Shown piece by piece: positions 29,001 to 44,000 of a stretch of 64,000 bases of DNA. Each line of letters opens with the position of its first letter. Position 1 is the first letter of the stretch. A program made the translations under genes and the position numbers. The notes beneath the pieces were generated by a model that was given only the letters and a program-made list of their open reading frames with translations, was not told the DNA's origin and ran no database searches. The DNA lies in contig NC_092459.1 of NCBI RefSeq assembly GCF_047495875.1, positions 91,125,560 through 91,189,559 on the forward strand, written 5' to 3'. The DNA is from Pithys albifrons albifrons. Taxonomy: Eukaryota; Chordata; Aves; Passeriformes; Thamnophilidae.

Positions 29001-32000
29001 ATTTTATGAGTTTTCAATGAATTATTTCCATTCTCTTGTTACCTCATAGCCCAAATGTGCAAAGCTTTAAAAGTCTGTCTCTGTACTGTACATGTCTAGT
29101 TTGTAAACGGTTCATATTTAAGCTAAATGTAGGAAATGTTAATTCAAATATCTATATTATTCACAGAAAGAGTACAAATATTGCTAAGAAGTGCATGTGT
29201 AATGCTGTGGGAAATAATAAATTTATTTTTGGTCAATGCCTTACTTATGGAAAACTCTAATCAACATCTGTGGAGAATTAAGGCCTCTGTCTTTCAGCTG
29301 CAATTTTCCTCTTGTTCTGCCAATTGCATTGTAAGATATCACCTCTGCAGGAATGATACTAAAAACCAGTGCAGAGCCCTGTACAAAATATTTGTCCTAT
29401 GCAAGGTCCATTTCAAGATGTGCATGTAGGCTACTAATATTTATTTGTAATGTTATTTTGCACCAAGGGGATATTTCACTAAGAATGAGGAGATGATACG
29501 TTTCTGCAAGCAGATGTTTGCACACAAAATTCAGTTTGTGTATGTGTGGGTGGATGTGAGGTAGAGAATTCAACACTTTTATAAACTAACCTAAACCACC
29601 ACCTTGTTTTCACATAAGTCAGCACTCAGAATTTTTAATGACCAAGATAGTACCTGCCTGTGCCATAGTCAAAATGACACCCTAGAATGAAAGTTGGTTT
29701 TGTTGTATTACTGACTCCCTGCTCCACAGCCTTCCCATTGATTTGGTTTCTTTAATTCCTGGTGTACTGATGGCAGGGGTGGGAAGCAGTTATGGGACAC
29801 AATGGGCTCTTAACTTCAAAACCTAAGATGTGTAAAACTCAATATCTCCTTTTTTCTATAATCAGTTCCAAATGAGCTCTTGCAAGGGGAACTCGGAACT
29901 GGCTTGGTTGAACAAATTGATTTCTCATGCATGAGAAAGTAAAGTTAAACATGATTGGGAAGCCTAGAAATTCAAATTTTGAGAATTAGAGTTTTTATAA
30001 AGGACTTTTGATTTATTAGCTTTAGAGCAAGACTGTTGAAATCACCTCGAGGAGCAGAATTATTTATGGCAGCTGCTCACAGTACCAGTGTAATGCCACT
30101 TTCGCATGTTTTTAATTTTTTTCTTTCACATGGTCTGTGCTGTGTTAATGATCACCTTGTCATGCTGGCAGTGGAAAACCATTTTATAAATAATTCCCAC
30201 TGGTAAGATGAAAGTGTTAACAGAAATACTTTAGTGAAGGTCTTGATTAACTTACACACTTGGCTTGATCACAGTGAAGCTTAGACTTACAATATCTTGT
30301 TACCAGGACTAATAAAACCCATTCATTTTTTCATGTACTATGTTAATTGCCCTTTCACTTTCCCGCATGGGCAGACACACACAGGCTGATTTCATGTTGG
30401 TGTTGAAGACCACAGTTACACTTTTAGACTTCTCCTTGATGTACTTACAAGCTCATACCCAAACAAAAACAACTTTCCCTAATTCCAGAATCTGTATATT
30501 GTAATACTAGACCTTCAAGACTGTGAATTGCTACACTGGTGCTCAACCTACTTTTTCTATTAACAGTGGAAGATAGATTTTTTTTAATATTTTTTATTTG
30601 CTCGTACTTACTGAAAGCTCACTGTCTAATGTATAGCCATTAGGAAGCACAACTAGGAATTGAATGTCCAGAATATCTTTCCTTATTCAAATCCCCAAAT
30701 GTAAATTATTCCAGTAAATCACTATATTGCAGTATAGTATACTAATGTACCATATTGCATCACCACCACCTCTCAGAAACACCAGGAAACAGGTATGTGC
30801 CGTGTTATCTGAGGCCCAGTAGCGTTAGGATCAAATAAACTTTGTTAATGAAGGGCCTTTCAGAAAAGATATTCCTAATATTGTTTTCCATCTCCTAAAG
30901 CAACCTCCTTGCAGGTAGGACTAGGTCATCTCCAGAGGTCTCTTCCAGCATTAATGATTCTATGAAAGCAACTTGTGTTGGGTAGATCAGTTTAACTAGG
31001 CAAGATCATAGTCTTTCAGGTTATATACCAAAATACAGGGGATTGGATATTTTGGAGCCAGTGACTTCATGCTCTCCTAGTTCAAGGTTGGCACAGACCC
31101 TGGAGTGAAAATACAGTGGGGTGTGAGGACAGCCTAGGGATAAAGGGATCTCAGAGTGAGGTAGCACTTATATATAAAAACTGATTATTTTCTGTGCTGG
31201 TCTGCAGAACACAACAGTGGTTTAATTTCAAATTTGTAGAAATAGTAGAGACAATTGCCTTCTTTTGCAGTATATTTTGAATTTTAGTATGATCATTTGC
31301 ATGCTGCTGTGGGAGGCTGTCACAGAATAAAAGTAAATGCTTGAGTCTAGAGGATTTTACTTGACTCTCACAATTAGTAATGAAGGCTCAACTAATGACT
31401 TCCATTGCAAAATGAAGCAGAAGATGGCCTTTCCTGAAGGAAACTCATTTGAATCATGCAGATATAAAAATAAGATGTTAAAGAGAGAAAGAGTCTTTAT
31501 GTCAGAGATCTATTACTGTCACAATGTGGACTGTAACTTCAAATGGCATTATTTAATTAAAGGAAAAAAGAAAGGAAAAAATTTCCTTAAGCAGTGAAAT
31601 GAAGGAAGCTTAGGGTTTGGTGTGGGGGCTTTTTCATGGATTTGTTTCACAGATAAGTGCACTTTCTAATGTTTGATGACAGAAGTTTCAGCCTTTCACT
31701 AGGCATGACAGCAATGGGGTCTCTTTTCTTTACCCAGCTGGCTAGTTTCATAGAAACAAGGCTAGAAACACAGAAACATCCTTTTTGTCAGACTAGATTG
31801 AAATTGTACAGCTGGTTCAGAAGTTGTGGTAGAAAACACATACATAGAAACATGCCTCCTGATTTCCTTATTTTGTTTTAAAATGGGGAAAAAATCCCTT
31901 TGATGTTGTTTATTCTTTCAGATTGCCAGTCTGATTGAATAAAATATACCAGTGTTGTCTTCTTTTCTGTGCACTGAGTGCTCCCTTCATCTCTACCTGC

Positions 32001-35000
32001 CCTCACACTTTGTGGATTTTGCACCTTTTCAACAGATCTTATATTGATCTCTGTAAACTTACTGCTTCTGCTTTTCTATCTCATTCTGCTCTTTGTAATT
32101 TGTTTCGTAAATTGAATTGTGTGAACTGAGTATTTTTATAAGGAGGATTGATGGGCTGTTGTTAGGGTTGCCTAACCCTTCTCATTGTAAAATCCTGAGT
32201 TTCAGCTACTTGTGTTAATCCTTATTAGCTGGTACCAACTTTTGTCCATACTGTGAGTACTTTTTATGAACTTTATTTGATTTTTGTTACTGTAGACATG
32301 GTTCTACATAGGAAATGAAGAGAAAATGATGTTTTTATGCAGGCTGTGAAAAAGTTTGAAGGTCTTTTCTTTGAATGCTGTTACACAAGTATGCTTTGGA
32401 TAGGCAGGACATTTTTGGTAAGATATGTACAAATTTGGCTGAGAAATAGGATTATAAAATGCTATACTCTTCAGATATATGGATAGATACACAATAGAGA
32501 TTGAAAGGAGCCCAAAAGCTAAAACCTCTGAAGATTTTTGTGTTCACTAAACATCTTAGATTTCTCTACTCCTGAAATGCTTTACCTGCATTCCGAGCAG
32601 GGCTGCTGAGGATGCTCTGTGCCAGGAACTGCCTCAGAAGGACTGTGTGGCCATGGCTGTCAGTAGCTCTGCTCCAGACTGTGGTTAGATACTTTAAATG
32701 AAAACTCTTGTGCTTTTGGTAATACCTCTGAGTGGTCAGCAAAATGGCGAGGAGATAAGCCATCACTTCTGAGAAGCTGTTAGGATAGTTAGAGAAGGGA
32801 CAAAAGGTAAATCAGAATAATTTGGTTGACTGCTGAAAGAGTCAGGCTAAACTGATGAGAGTAAGGGAACGGGAGGTGATGCTCAGTCTGGTTGGGGGAG
32901 GAGACTCGCTCTTGTCAGTGTGAGTGATGACCATAAAGGAGGGAAAAAGTTCTTGGTGAAAGATACTACAAGAGGGCGAGGCTTTTGAAGAGTTTAGAAG
33001 AGAAAATATATGAAAGAAGCAGAATGGACAACGAAGAAAAAGGGGGATGCTTTCCTGCATTTTGGGACACTGACTGGAGGTAGCTGTGAGGCCAAGTGTC
33101 AGACTTGGGGCTTAACTTGTCAAGATAATGAGATCTGTGTTGAGATGCTGTGGAGTCTCGTGACTGGGCCTAGGTAAAAGACACTGGAGCAGTGCTGTGG
33201 ATATACCTCTCATTTCTACAGGTGTTACTGTTTCCTATCATTTCATTAGTTTCAAGCAGTCAGCCTTGTGGCTCCACTGTTTTTCTGATGCACGAGATTC
33301 AATAAAAAGTCACATTATTTGGGTAAGGTATAGATTTCTTCTTTTTTGGTACTTGGCAAATTACACACACATATTCCCATCTTCCTCCTCCAGCCCTTCC
33401 CCACCCTAAGAATATTCAGAAGATTGCAAGGTCAAGTATCCATATGTTAGGAAATTCAACTTTAAATCAACCTTGTAGTACCACATGTATGAAGAAGCAA
33501 GGATAAATTACACTATCACTGTTTGGTTTTTTCCCAGTTGTTCTTTTGTCATTCAGTAGACAGTGAAGATTTGCTCTGGTGATGAATCAGGAACCTACAG
33601 TATAAGAAATTACCATCTCCAACAGTACTACTATCTCAGTTGCAAATTGAATGTGATAAAGTGAGACCAGGGTCACAAGAAGGGACATGCCAAAGCTATT
33701 TAGTTTTGCTTTTGTTATTTGCATTCTGTTCCTGCCTCTCCCTGAGAGCTGTTTAGAGCAGGTAAGCAAGTCATTCCAAGCAGAGCTAGGAAAGGAGGTC
33801 ACTACTTTGCTGAATGCTTAGCTGGATACCTTGCAGGCATGATTTGCAGGAGTTCAGTGCACACACAGCTGAAGCCAGAGGGAAATGCATTTTGAATATT
33901 AAAGCATTGTGGTGTGCTGACTCCTCAGTGAAACAGGTCTCAGATCAGACATCTAAAACTAGTCAAAATTTTTTCATCTTCATGACTGTCTACTCTGCCT
34001 GCAGAATAGATAGTGCCATTCCTTCTTTCTGTGCACATCGTTATAAGTGCAAGTGATTTATGAAGCACTCCATATCACGATGAATGACTGAGAGTCACAG
34101 GTTACTTAGCCATTCTGTCTTCTATGCCTATTTGAAATATTTTGAATAAGAAAGGTTCAAAGCCATATACTAAATGTGTAGAGAATAGAAGCAGATATTT
34201 CTTCCCTGTGATGGGGAAGTCCCCGGTGTTGCATAGTTCATGTCTGCATTACAACGTGAGAAACAAATGTTTTCATTTTTGTCGTGTCTTGTGCAAGGAG
34301 CAGTTATATTCAGCACTGTGGGGAGAACGCTCACAGCACTCAGTTCCTTCTCAGCTGAAGAGGCACAAACCAATTCTTCAAAGGACTTTGAAGGAAATGG
34401 AAAAGACAAATGTAAAATCTGGATTAGACAAGTATATTGGTGTCTGTGTTAACTTTCTGTCCAAGAACTCTGGTTATTGATTGAATACTGTTAATCAGTC
34501 AAAGAGTCTGTGTATATATTTACATTTTATGCAAGACTAAGCAGCTCCTGCTCCTTCCATAAATTTACTTGGAAGAAGGCCTTAAAGTAATTTATACAAT
34601 GTTATGATCTACTGATCCACCAGAGTGTGCTAAGGCCTCCAGAGTTGTGCTGTGTCTGCTGGAGATGCAGATGAAGTTGCAGGTAGCCACCCAGTAGATG
34701 TCGGGGATGGAGACATGCCATCCAAGTCCCTTGGAGCCTGCTAGAGGATGCCCTGATGACAGCTAGAAGTTTCCTAGTAAATCTTAAGCCAGCTGTTATG
34801 CATTTAGACTGCAGTTGTATGGAAGGTGCCAGAGCCTCAGGTATTTCAGTAAGAGAGATACAAGTAAGTCATATGACTTCCAAATAGGTGTGGACCTGCC
34901 CACGTATATAGAAGTGTCCTGGGTCACTAAAGGTGCAAAATCCATAAGTCACCCAGGTGGCAAGAGCTGTGTGAAGGAAAAAGGAGGTGAACTACTCTTC

Positions 35001-38000
35001 GGAATCTCTTTAATGTGAATACCATCTTGGAAAGAACCATTGAGTCCTGACTTTTAGACATGCCTCAGCCACACTAGGGTGATTAGATCACTGAGCCTTT
35101 ATTTTGTTCAAAACTTTTGGTAGTAGAGTGAGGAGTAGGTATACATCATCTCGTTTCTGAGTGTTTCTGAAAGAAAGGCCAGAAACCAATTCAGTTGTAA
35201 GTGATGCATCATCTTCCCAGTGAAAAGAGCAAATGGCTCTCTCGTGGAGTGAAAATGTTCTTGAAAAATTTTCCAGAGAGAGATATTTTCATTCCGAATT
35301 GAATCTTGTGGCTGTTTACACCTGTTAGACACTAGCAGGAGAACTGCCCCTAAGTTCTCCTTAGATCACTGTCCCTGAGTGATCTGTAATCACTGACTTG
35401 TTGAATAGGAGGTCCCTGGCAGCACCTGCTTGTCTGTAAGACTGCAGCTTGAGAGTCAGGCTGACTTCTTTTGCTGTAATGTCAGAAAACTGTGTACAAC
35501 AGATCATACTATACTGCATTGAAACCAACTTGCAGCAGGCATTGGAAGGCATTTTGATCTTGGCAGAAAAAAGGAAGAACGTCCTCTTTGTCAACTATAC
35601 TAAGCACTTGCATCGTGAATGTTTTGTGGTCCTGGTACCTTCTCACATTAGTGTGTTTGCAAACTTTAATATATTTCCAAAGCACTGTATGTCTGTGTAC
35701 ATGTATGTCAACAAAAAAATAAAAATAATGCAAGCTTTCCTTTATACACAAGTTTCATCCTTTAGAAAACATCTGAATAAGACAGACAATCTGGACTGTA
35801 TTGGAAGCTTGTAAGGGTGGTTGGTGTTTTTTCATCAAGCGTTCATGTAGTGAGCAGTTCCTGTGGGGTTTTGCTCTTTAAGTGTGTTCTCTTACATGGT
35901 GAGGAAGTGGGTTTAGAAAATTGGCCAGTAAAGAAGCTGAGACTGTATCATGAACATTTTGACATAAATTATTCTAGAAAAGTTTTATGGCACTTTCCAT
36001 AAGAACAATTTTATAGCCACTTCATTTTGAATGTTACCCTTTTTTAATAAGTAATGTGAAACAAAATAAAAATTAAAAATAAACCATCTTAAAAACAGTT
36101 TCTCCCCATACTGTTTCATTATAAGGTGTGCAAACAGATACTATGACTGAGGTTTTAAGGTTCCCAAGTTGCTTTTCTGCTATTCTGCTTAAAAATACCT
36201 TCATTCAGTAAGTCACACATACACTTGAATTAGATGTTTTCTAGTAAGTTAGCAAGTCTCTACTCAGATGTGTTCAACAGCCACAGTTTGAAGGAATCTG
36301 CAACTCTGCCTTGTCCCACCCTTTAGAGAGATCTGCTAGAAGAATGATGAGAAATACCAATGTAAATTAACATTCAGGAGAAAATGGAGAACAAGATCAA
36401 AGTGTGTTGTAACCTAAATGGCCTTGAAAATTAGAAAATTTTTCAGTAATCTAAAACTACTCTAAGTTCTAGTAACTCAAAAGTGAAGAGCTTGCTTAGC
36501 AGTTGTCATGAGTTGAGTCAAACATGCATCTAGAACAAGGGTTATAGCACCAAAAAATTTAAGTGTTGTATCAGTACTTGTGTAGAAAGACATAGTGTTT
36601 TTATGCCTGTATTTGTGTCTTGCAAAAAATTCCACCAACATACACTTGGTAATTCAGATCAATTAGTTTAATTAAAGAAAAAGGAGAGAGAACTTATGCA
36701 TTGAGACTCATAACTGTCTTAGCAAGATTTATTAGTGTGTATAATACTTGTTAAAATCAGTGGCTTTTGCAGGGAGAACTTTATATTACTTCTGTTTGAA
36801 GAATTACATTATATAAAAATGTGTAAACACTGATTTTTTTACGTTGTATTCCCAAATTCATGTCAACACCTTACAAGTTGTTCTCGGCCGACTTACACAA
36901 GGTTAGATCATCACATGGGTGAAGGCACTGTTTGCTTTCTAAAGTACAATGCCACTAATTAAAGTTGAAAGTGAATGGACTGAATTAGAATCAGCTCATC
37001 CATCAAAGACTGGCTACTGACTATTTACTGACAGTGCTTCATTTAGCTCTATTAATTACTCCATGGCAGTGTTATGTAAAGGTAATGCTTGAAAAATTAA
37101 GAAAGAATACTTGGAAAATTATTGTACCTGCTCAGTGCTGGAGTCTGGAAATGGTAAATGTTAAATGAAGTGTTCATGTGAATAATCTATTAAAGGTGTT
37201 TTTTCTGATCAGCATTTTAATTGCAAGTGAGTAAACAGGACAGCAGCTTACAGATCTTGATAGGCTTCGTATGCAAGTTGTGATGGTCATGGCTATGACT
37301 CCATAGCAAAGTGTGCCTTTCTGTTACTGCTTTAAAAATAGCCAATAACAAAAGTCTTCAGTCATATATTTAGTTCCAGTGGTACTAGTTTTGAAACTGT
37401 GTGGGTTTATCCTTATTTTTCCCATAAATACATCATCTGAGTTTAAAACCATACGCTGTCATTGGCAGTGTCTTAAACAATTAGCTGAATAATATTTTTA
37501 CCTTTTCAAAAGGAAAAGCATGAGTTCTGTGGGTTTAGGCAGGGGGTATTGGTTTTTTGCTGTTTAAATTAGGACGTGGCTTTGAGGGGGAGGTTCTGCA
37601 AAAGCAGTAATATAAGTAGTAAAGTCCAAATGCTCATTTCCTCTGGCAGATCTGTGAGCTGTGGTTGTTTTGTAATAAAACCCTTTGTGTACCTGAGGCA
37701 TGGCTCACATGGGAAAAGCTTATGTATGCATATATATATATATTTAAAAAGGGGAAAAACCCCATAGTTACTGGGTTGAAAAACAGTGTTCAGTTCACAT
37801 TCCAGAAAAGGGCTTGAAAAGATGATGAATGTGTGTGCTTTTTAGCTCAAGAAGGAACTGTAATTTTCTGCTCAGTCCTGAAGCTGTAAGTTTCTACCAT
37901 AATCAGACATGTTATTAACTCAGATCTGTTTATAATCAAAGTCAAAGCTGAGAGCGGCATCACTGCCGCTCTATTCAGAGACTGCAACTATTAAGAAATT

Positions 38001-41000
38001 AGTTTTGATTAGTTTGTTTTGTAATGGTGTTGTGTTTTGACATGGTGTTGGGTGATGTCAGGAAGGGCCTCTTTTTAAAGTCATCCTGAAACAGCATGGC
38101 TATAAAACAGACTCAGGCAGGGAAATGGAAAACAGATGAAGTAATTGTACGTCATCTAGGGAATGATATTTCTCAAGAGGATAGAAATGATCTAATCGTC
38201 TTTGATTTTATGAAACACTATGAAAAGGAATCTGCTTATAGATTAGATTTTACATAAATGGTCATTTTAGAAAGTGGAAAGTTTGATGTTTGTAACTTAA
38301 ATTGACACAGTGCAATTGCAAGAGGCATCTGCCAACTATCCAGATATAACAGTTTCTACATTTTCTTTATTTTGTTTCATTTATTAATTTCTCAGTTGTC
38401 CTCCTTTAATAGTAGTGCCCCAAAGGGCGATGGCATTCTATTTATGGAGACTGAGTTGGTACAAACACCCCTTTGCTTTCTATGTACTGCCACTGCTTTT
38501 CTTCTGCCCTGTTGTTTTTCTGGTGACAAGACACCATGTGTAGAATTGCTTTGGAGTTGTTCAATTCCTCTGTACCTCAAAGCGGAACATACGAGCAGGT
38601 TATTTCAACATAAGAAATGCAGTTTCTAAGCTCTTTTAACTCTAGGGTTTGGCCAATGGGATTTTTTTCTTTTTCTTTTCTTCCTTTTTTTTTAAGGTTT
38701 TGTGAAACTTAGGCATACATAAGCACAGTATTTTAAGTAAAAAAATAAATCTGCAGCACTGCCTCACTCAGATCTCTTATATTTGATATGTTGAGAATAG
38801 GGGAAAATTTGATTATTACTGAACAGCAAAAAGAGGAAAACCTTTAACACAACAAAAAAGTGATTACTGATTAAGTGAAATTTTCCATTTGCAAATCTAG
38901 TATTACAAGTATTAGTGACTGTGATGCTGAATCTGTCATCACTTGGATGGGAACCCACTGTCTTGCTTGATAGTCATCATCTTGTTACAGTGATGTATCA
39001 GAAAACATGAGATAAATCCCCAGTTTTGCTAAGAGTGATCTTTGTTGCTTTAAATGTCCATGCTTGCCTTTTGAAGTAAGAATACTACCTCATTTTGCCA
39101 GGGTGTTACGAGGGACCATATTGAGTGTGATAATGTTTATCCTTAGGTAGGCAGCACTTTGTGCAAGAAAGTAGAAAATATTTTACCAGTTCAGATGGTA
39201 AATGGTCTACCTAAAATACTTTCTGTAATTCATCCTTGCTGTTGGTACACTGTTCTTTGTGAGGCTTTCTTTTGGGGCTGTTACACTAAGCTGCCTTGCA
39301 GTTTTACTTCTCTTTGTTTGTTCTGAACACAGTATGTGTTTACAACAGTTGCATTACTCTTTGATCTAGAATGAACTTCAGTTAACAATTCCCAATATAA
39401 AACCAATTACAAAATGCTTTGTTAGGCAAGGAATATGTTCTCCTTTTCTATTTTGCCTATATTTTATCTTGGTTGTCCTTAAAATCTGTGTATATGCTCT
39501 TAATACATCCTTTCAGTTCCCCACAGTATCACCGAGGCTTTAACAGAGAACAATTGTATAGTTGGAGGATACGTAATAGGCTACTAGAAAAAATATTTAC
39601 ATCTGGCATGATCAAAGCTTTTGGAGTATATGAATGTGTATGTGGGAGGTCTAATTTTTATGTGGGTGGATTCACAAAGACTAAAACACTGCAGTACTTA
39701 ACCCTTTTCCCTTTATGAAAATTCAATTCCTCAAAATTAAAAAAGCATGTAGTACCTGATTCTTATCTCTATTTTTCATTTCAATGAGTAGTATTAATTC
39801 TTCTGCTTGTAACTACTTGTTTTAAGTCATAGAGAATTTTTTTTGTATTTCAGTCTATTTAGTAAGATGTTTATCTTGCTTGTGAAGTTTTTGCATGTTG
39901 GATCATATGCACATTTTAGAAGTTTAAAAAGGATATTTTTAACACAGTTTTGATAGTCTGTAGAACTGTTGTGGAAGATGCTCTACTGTATTTTCAGTGT
40001 TTGGCAATAGTTATGCCTCCAGGTTTGATTTCTGCTGGTTTAGTTCCTGTGGCAATAATCAGCTGTGAGCTGCTTCTATAAATCTGTCATTTGAAATGGT
40101 TTTTATTCAGTTACTTTAAATAGGTAGTTACATTATGAAAGGCTATTAATACTCTCTCATTTAAATAATCTCTGTTAGCATTTTGTTTGCAAGGTTCTGA
40201 TGGGGAAGTTTGGCATGATAGCTGACCTGGGCTAACAGCTTGCTGAGCAGGGAGGTCCTGCTCTCCCGTTGGCATCTTTCCTTCCCCGTGCTGTCCTGTA
40301 ATCTTCCCTCCCCGGCCCCCAGCTATACCAATTCTCACTGCAGGGCAACCAGCTCAGCTTGCCAGCCAAGCAGGAGAACCCACACGCTGAGCTGTGTGCC
40401 AAATGCCTATTCTGCTGTTCTGAGCTTTAATTTACCAGGTGATCAGCAGAGTACCAGGGAAGCATCAGGGGCCCATGGCCCGAGGGGACTGTGGTGAAAG
40501 GAGAGCCACCTGCCCTTTTTGCCCTTGGTGAACTTCCATCTTGCTCAGACCACTCTCTGAAGTCACAGCATGAGTCACAAACACAGCATCATGTGTAATA
40601 TGTGGTTTCTTGAAAATCAGCCGTGCTTTTGCAGGCAAATGATGATGTGAGGAGCAGTTCTTGTAAGCAGTTAAAACATCGGTGATTTATTTTCAGAAGA
40701 CACACACCTTTTTGGATATCTTAAAACATTCCGTATTTGGTTACTGCATCCATGGCTGTTACTTTTAGAGCTGGGGGACATAAATCCTAGGTACATTTTT
40801 AACTTTGCTTGCTGTTATTCATTTGTATTACTTCAGCCCTCCAAGCTTAGGGAGTTAATATTTTATTTTTTTCATACATATACTACATCTTTTTGTTGTC
40901 CTTGTGGCAATGGCAGTCCACAAATCTAGCCTTGAACTATTCTAGCATCAAATTTGAGTGAACTGGTTTCAAAGTCAGTTAATGTCAGTGTGTTCTGGAA

Positions 41001-44000
41001 GTAACAGCAGCTGGGGAAGCAATTCAGAAACTATGGAGCCATTCCTGATACTCTACAGTAGTGGGATGGGATGAGATGGGCAGATGGAAGGGAAGATTGT
41101 TCACCTGTCAGACTTCGATCTGTTGTTGAGTCTGTGTCTACACCTGAAGTACCAGGACGTTGCTGTGCTGGCTCCTGTGGTGCAAAGCTCAGGGTCTGCA
41201 GGCTCTTTACCCAAATTTTGGAACCCTAAGTTCTAGCATTATCAAAGTGATGTTGCTTTGGTTTCTTCTGCTTCAAACATCAGCACTGACACATGAGTTT
41301 CATTGATCAGTTAAAGGATTTCTGCAGTTCACAGAAGGGTGGTTGGCATCTTTTGGGTCAGTACTGTGTTCAGGGTCTTCATGTTTTTTCTGTGTGCAAT
41401 GCCTTCTTTACATGTTTTTCCTGTATTTTTTTCTCTTTTCTTCTTTGAAGAGAGAAACCACTACAAACAACAACAAACAAAAACCCACAACAGCCAAAAC
41501 AAACAAAAAATTTTGCCATTTCCTTTGTTGCAACTTCTAGGATTCTCTACAAGACTGCCATACTCTGTGACCACAAAACTGCTTTTTCTTCTGTGTCATG
41601 CTGTTGAAAAACTGCTAGCAAGCAAGTTTAGTCTAACCAGGACCTCAGCATTACTTGTTTTGCTACTTCTTGGTGGTTTTCTGCACGTTCATGTAATAAT
41701 AATTAAAGGCCCCAATCTTTCTTGGTGCATTTCTCAGTAGTCCAGCATTCTTGTTCACAGAGAGCATCACTGTATTTATACTTAAGGAGTCTAAATCAGA
41801 AAAAGGAAGAAAAGGCCCCAGAAAATGGCAGTTCTATCTATAATTGGTCCTCCAAAGCAACAGCTAACTCAGTAGTGAGAAATACCATGTTTGGCTTTTA
41901 GCTCCCAGCATCACTGAATTTGCTAAATATTCAAATATAAATAAAGTGACACAAGCAAGGGACCTTATATCAATACTGACAGTCATAGGCATTCAGGAAT
42001 CGTTCATAAGACTATGAATCAGAATTCAAAAGAGGTGGGTTTAAAGTGCTGCATTTTGTAATCTTTCATAACCAGGATGTTTGTTTCAGGTTCAGAACAC
42101 CACGCCCCATTTTAATCTCTATTCTTCCAGCTCTGAGGTTTGCCAGTATTTCTCATATCCCAACTGTACTTGAATGAAACTGTGTCCTACCTGAGCCTAA
42201 GCAAATCACAACAGAGAGGACAACCATTATGCCCATTCCTTAGAGTATCAGATTGGTACCAAATGGGGTGCAGCAACAGAAAAAGCCAGTTTAAAAAAAA
42301 AAAACAACACAACAAAAACCCAAACAAATACAACAAAAAACAACAAGCAAGTTCCTAGAAAAAAAAAAGTCAGCAAAAAGAATACCTAAAAAAAATATTA
42401 CCTGTAAAAAATGTTGCACCGCACCATTGCAAGTTCTCCCTCACAGACAAAGCTTAGGGATGTCCTGATACAGTGATAATTCCTGACATGAAGAAAGAAG
42501 ATTTGAACATTTGATTTTACTGTCTAGCAGAGACAAACTGTGTATGTAACGTTATTAGTGTCACCAAGAGATTGACTGCCTGCCTTCCTGTTGCTTGGTC
42601 AAGGAGATTTCCATTTACCCTCATCTAACTCCAAGATAAAGAAGGGACCATCTGTTCTTTCTCCTTCACTCCCTTCCTTATTATGGTCCCTTGTCCTCAT
42701 GGTCTCAAATATTAATTCATCCTCCCCAATGTCCTTGGTACATTGCATGATCTGTCAAGTCCCACATACCCATCTTTCTGTCTGTTTTGCCCTTAGATAT
42801 TTCCTACATTTCCATATTCATTGGCATGCATATTTGCCCAATCCTTGTGTTTTCCTGTTTGTCTGTGCCAAGGGATTGCAGAAAACCTGCAGCTGGCCTG
42901 AGGCCTCAGGAAGGGTTACAGAACAGAGGTCCGTGCTGTAGCTCTGAATGTGGGTTGTGAGGGACAAGTCTCAGCTGCACTGCTGTGCCTCATTTATGTC
43001 AATAGTTGTTCTGCTTCATGAGAAATGCTTAAGTACAGTCAGACACAAAAGGGTAGGGTTCTGTGCTTTCCATGTCTATATGGATTTTTACCAAAAAGTT
43101 CTGACTCTGCTGTCTTGTCTGCTTGCAGATTGCAGCCTTCAAGAATGGTGTTGTTATGATACCACTATTTAGAAGACAGGCCATTCAGTGAACATTTTTT
43201 CATTTGCTGGTGACTATGGACAAGGATGAATTTTGCCCAAATCCTTTTCACAGTAATAGAAATTTTACAGGAACTTGTTCATTAACTTTCCGCTTCCACA
43301 TCCCCTTTTAAAAAAACCCCAAACATTAATGTTATGAGGGGTGAAACTCCTACCTGTGAACATAGTGGTTGGAGTTCTCCTGCAAATGGAACTTCTGGTA
43401 TTTTTATATCCGCTGTTACTGAGGGCAGCCTTAGGACCCACATAGTTAAAACAGCATCTGCCTAAATGAGAGCAGTGAGGAAGTTTGGGGAAGAAATACA
43501 GTGTGGATGATGGCTTTGTGTACAGTTCTGGCATGATGCCCAAACCAGTATAAATATAGCTCTGTGATGATATCGTAAACAGTGTCTGCCTTTCCCCTCT
43601 CAAACATCTTTTCTAAGCCTGTCTTCGTGCCTGATCTCTCTTACGTGTGTGTGTGTATTTATATGTCTATCTTATTATATATAAAGAGATGGCACACCAA
43701 ATAAGTATCCATTTTATATCCTAGCCCTTTAAAAACATATCATGTGTAGTAGGTTTTGAGTTCCAGTTAAAACATCAAATCAAATCTAAGGCATAGCTGT
43801 AGTTTTGCAAAAATAGTCACCAGGTAACAGGATCAGGACTGTCTCTGGACATGTTTCTAACAGACACATTTTATATTTAAACCCAACTTGATAAATGTTA
43901 CTTCATGGGCAGGAAAAACTAAAAACCTAAGCATCAGCATTTTCAGTTGTTTCATGTATTATTTTGGAATTGAGGGAAAGCCCCAAGTGGCACACAAGTA

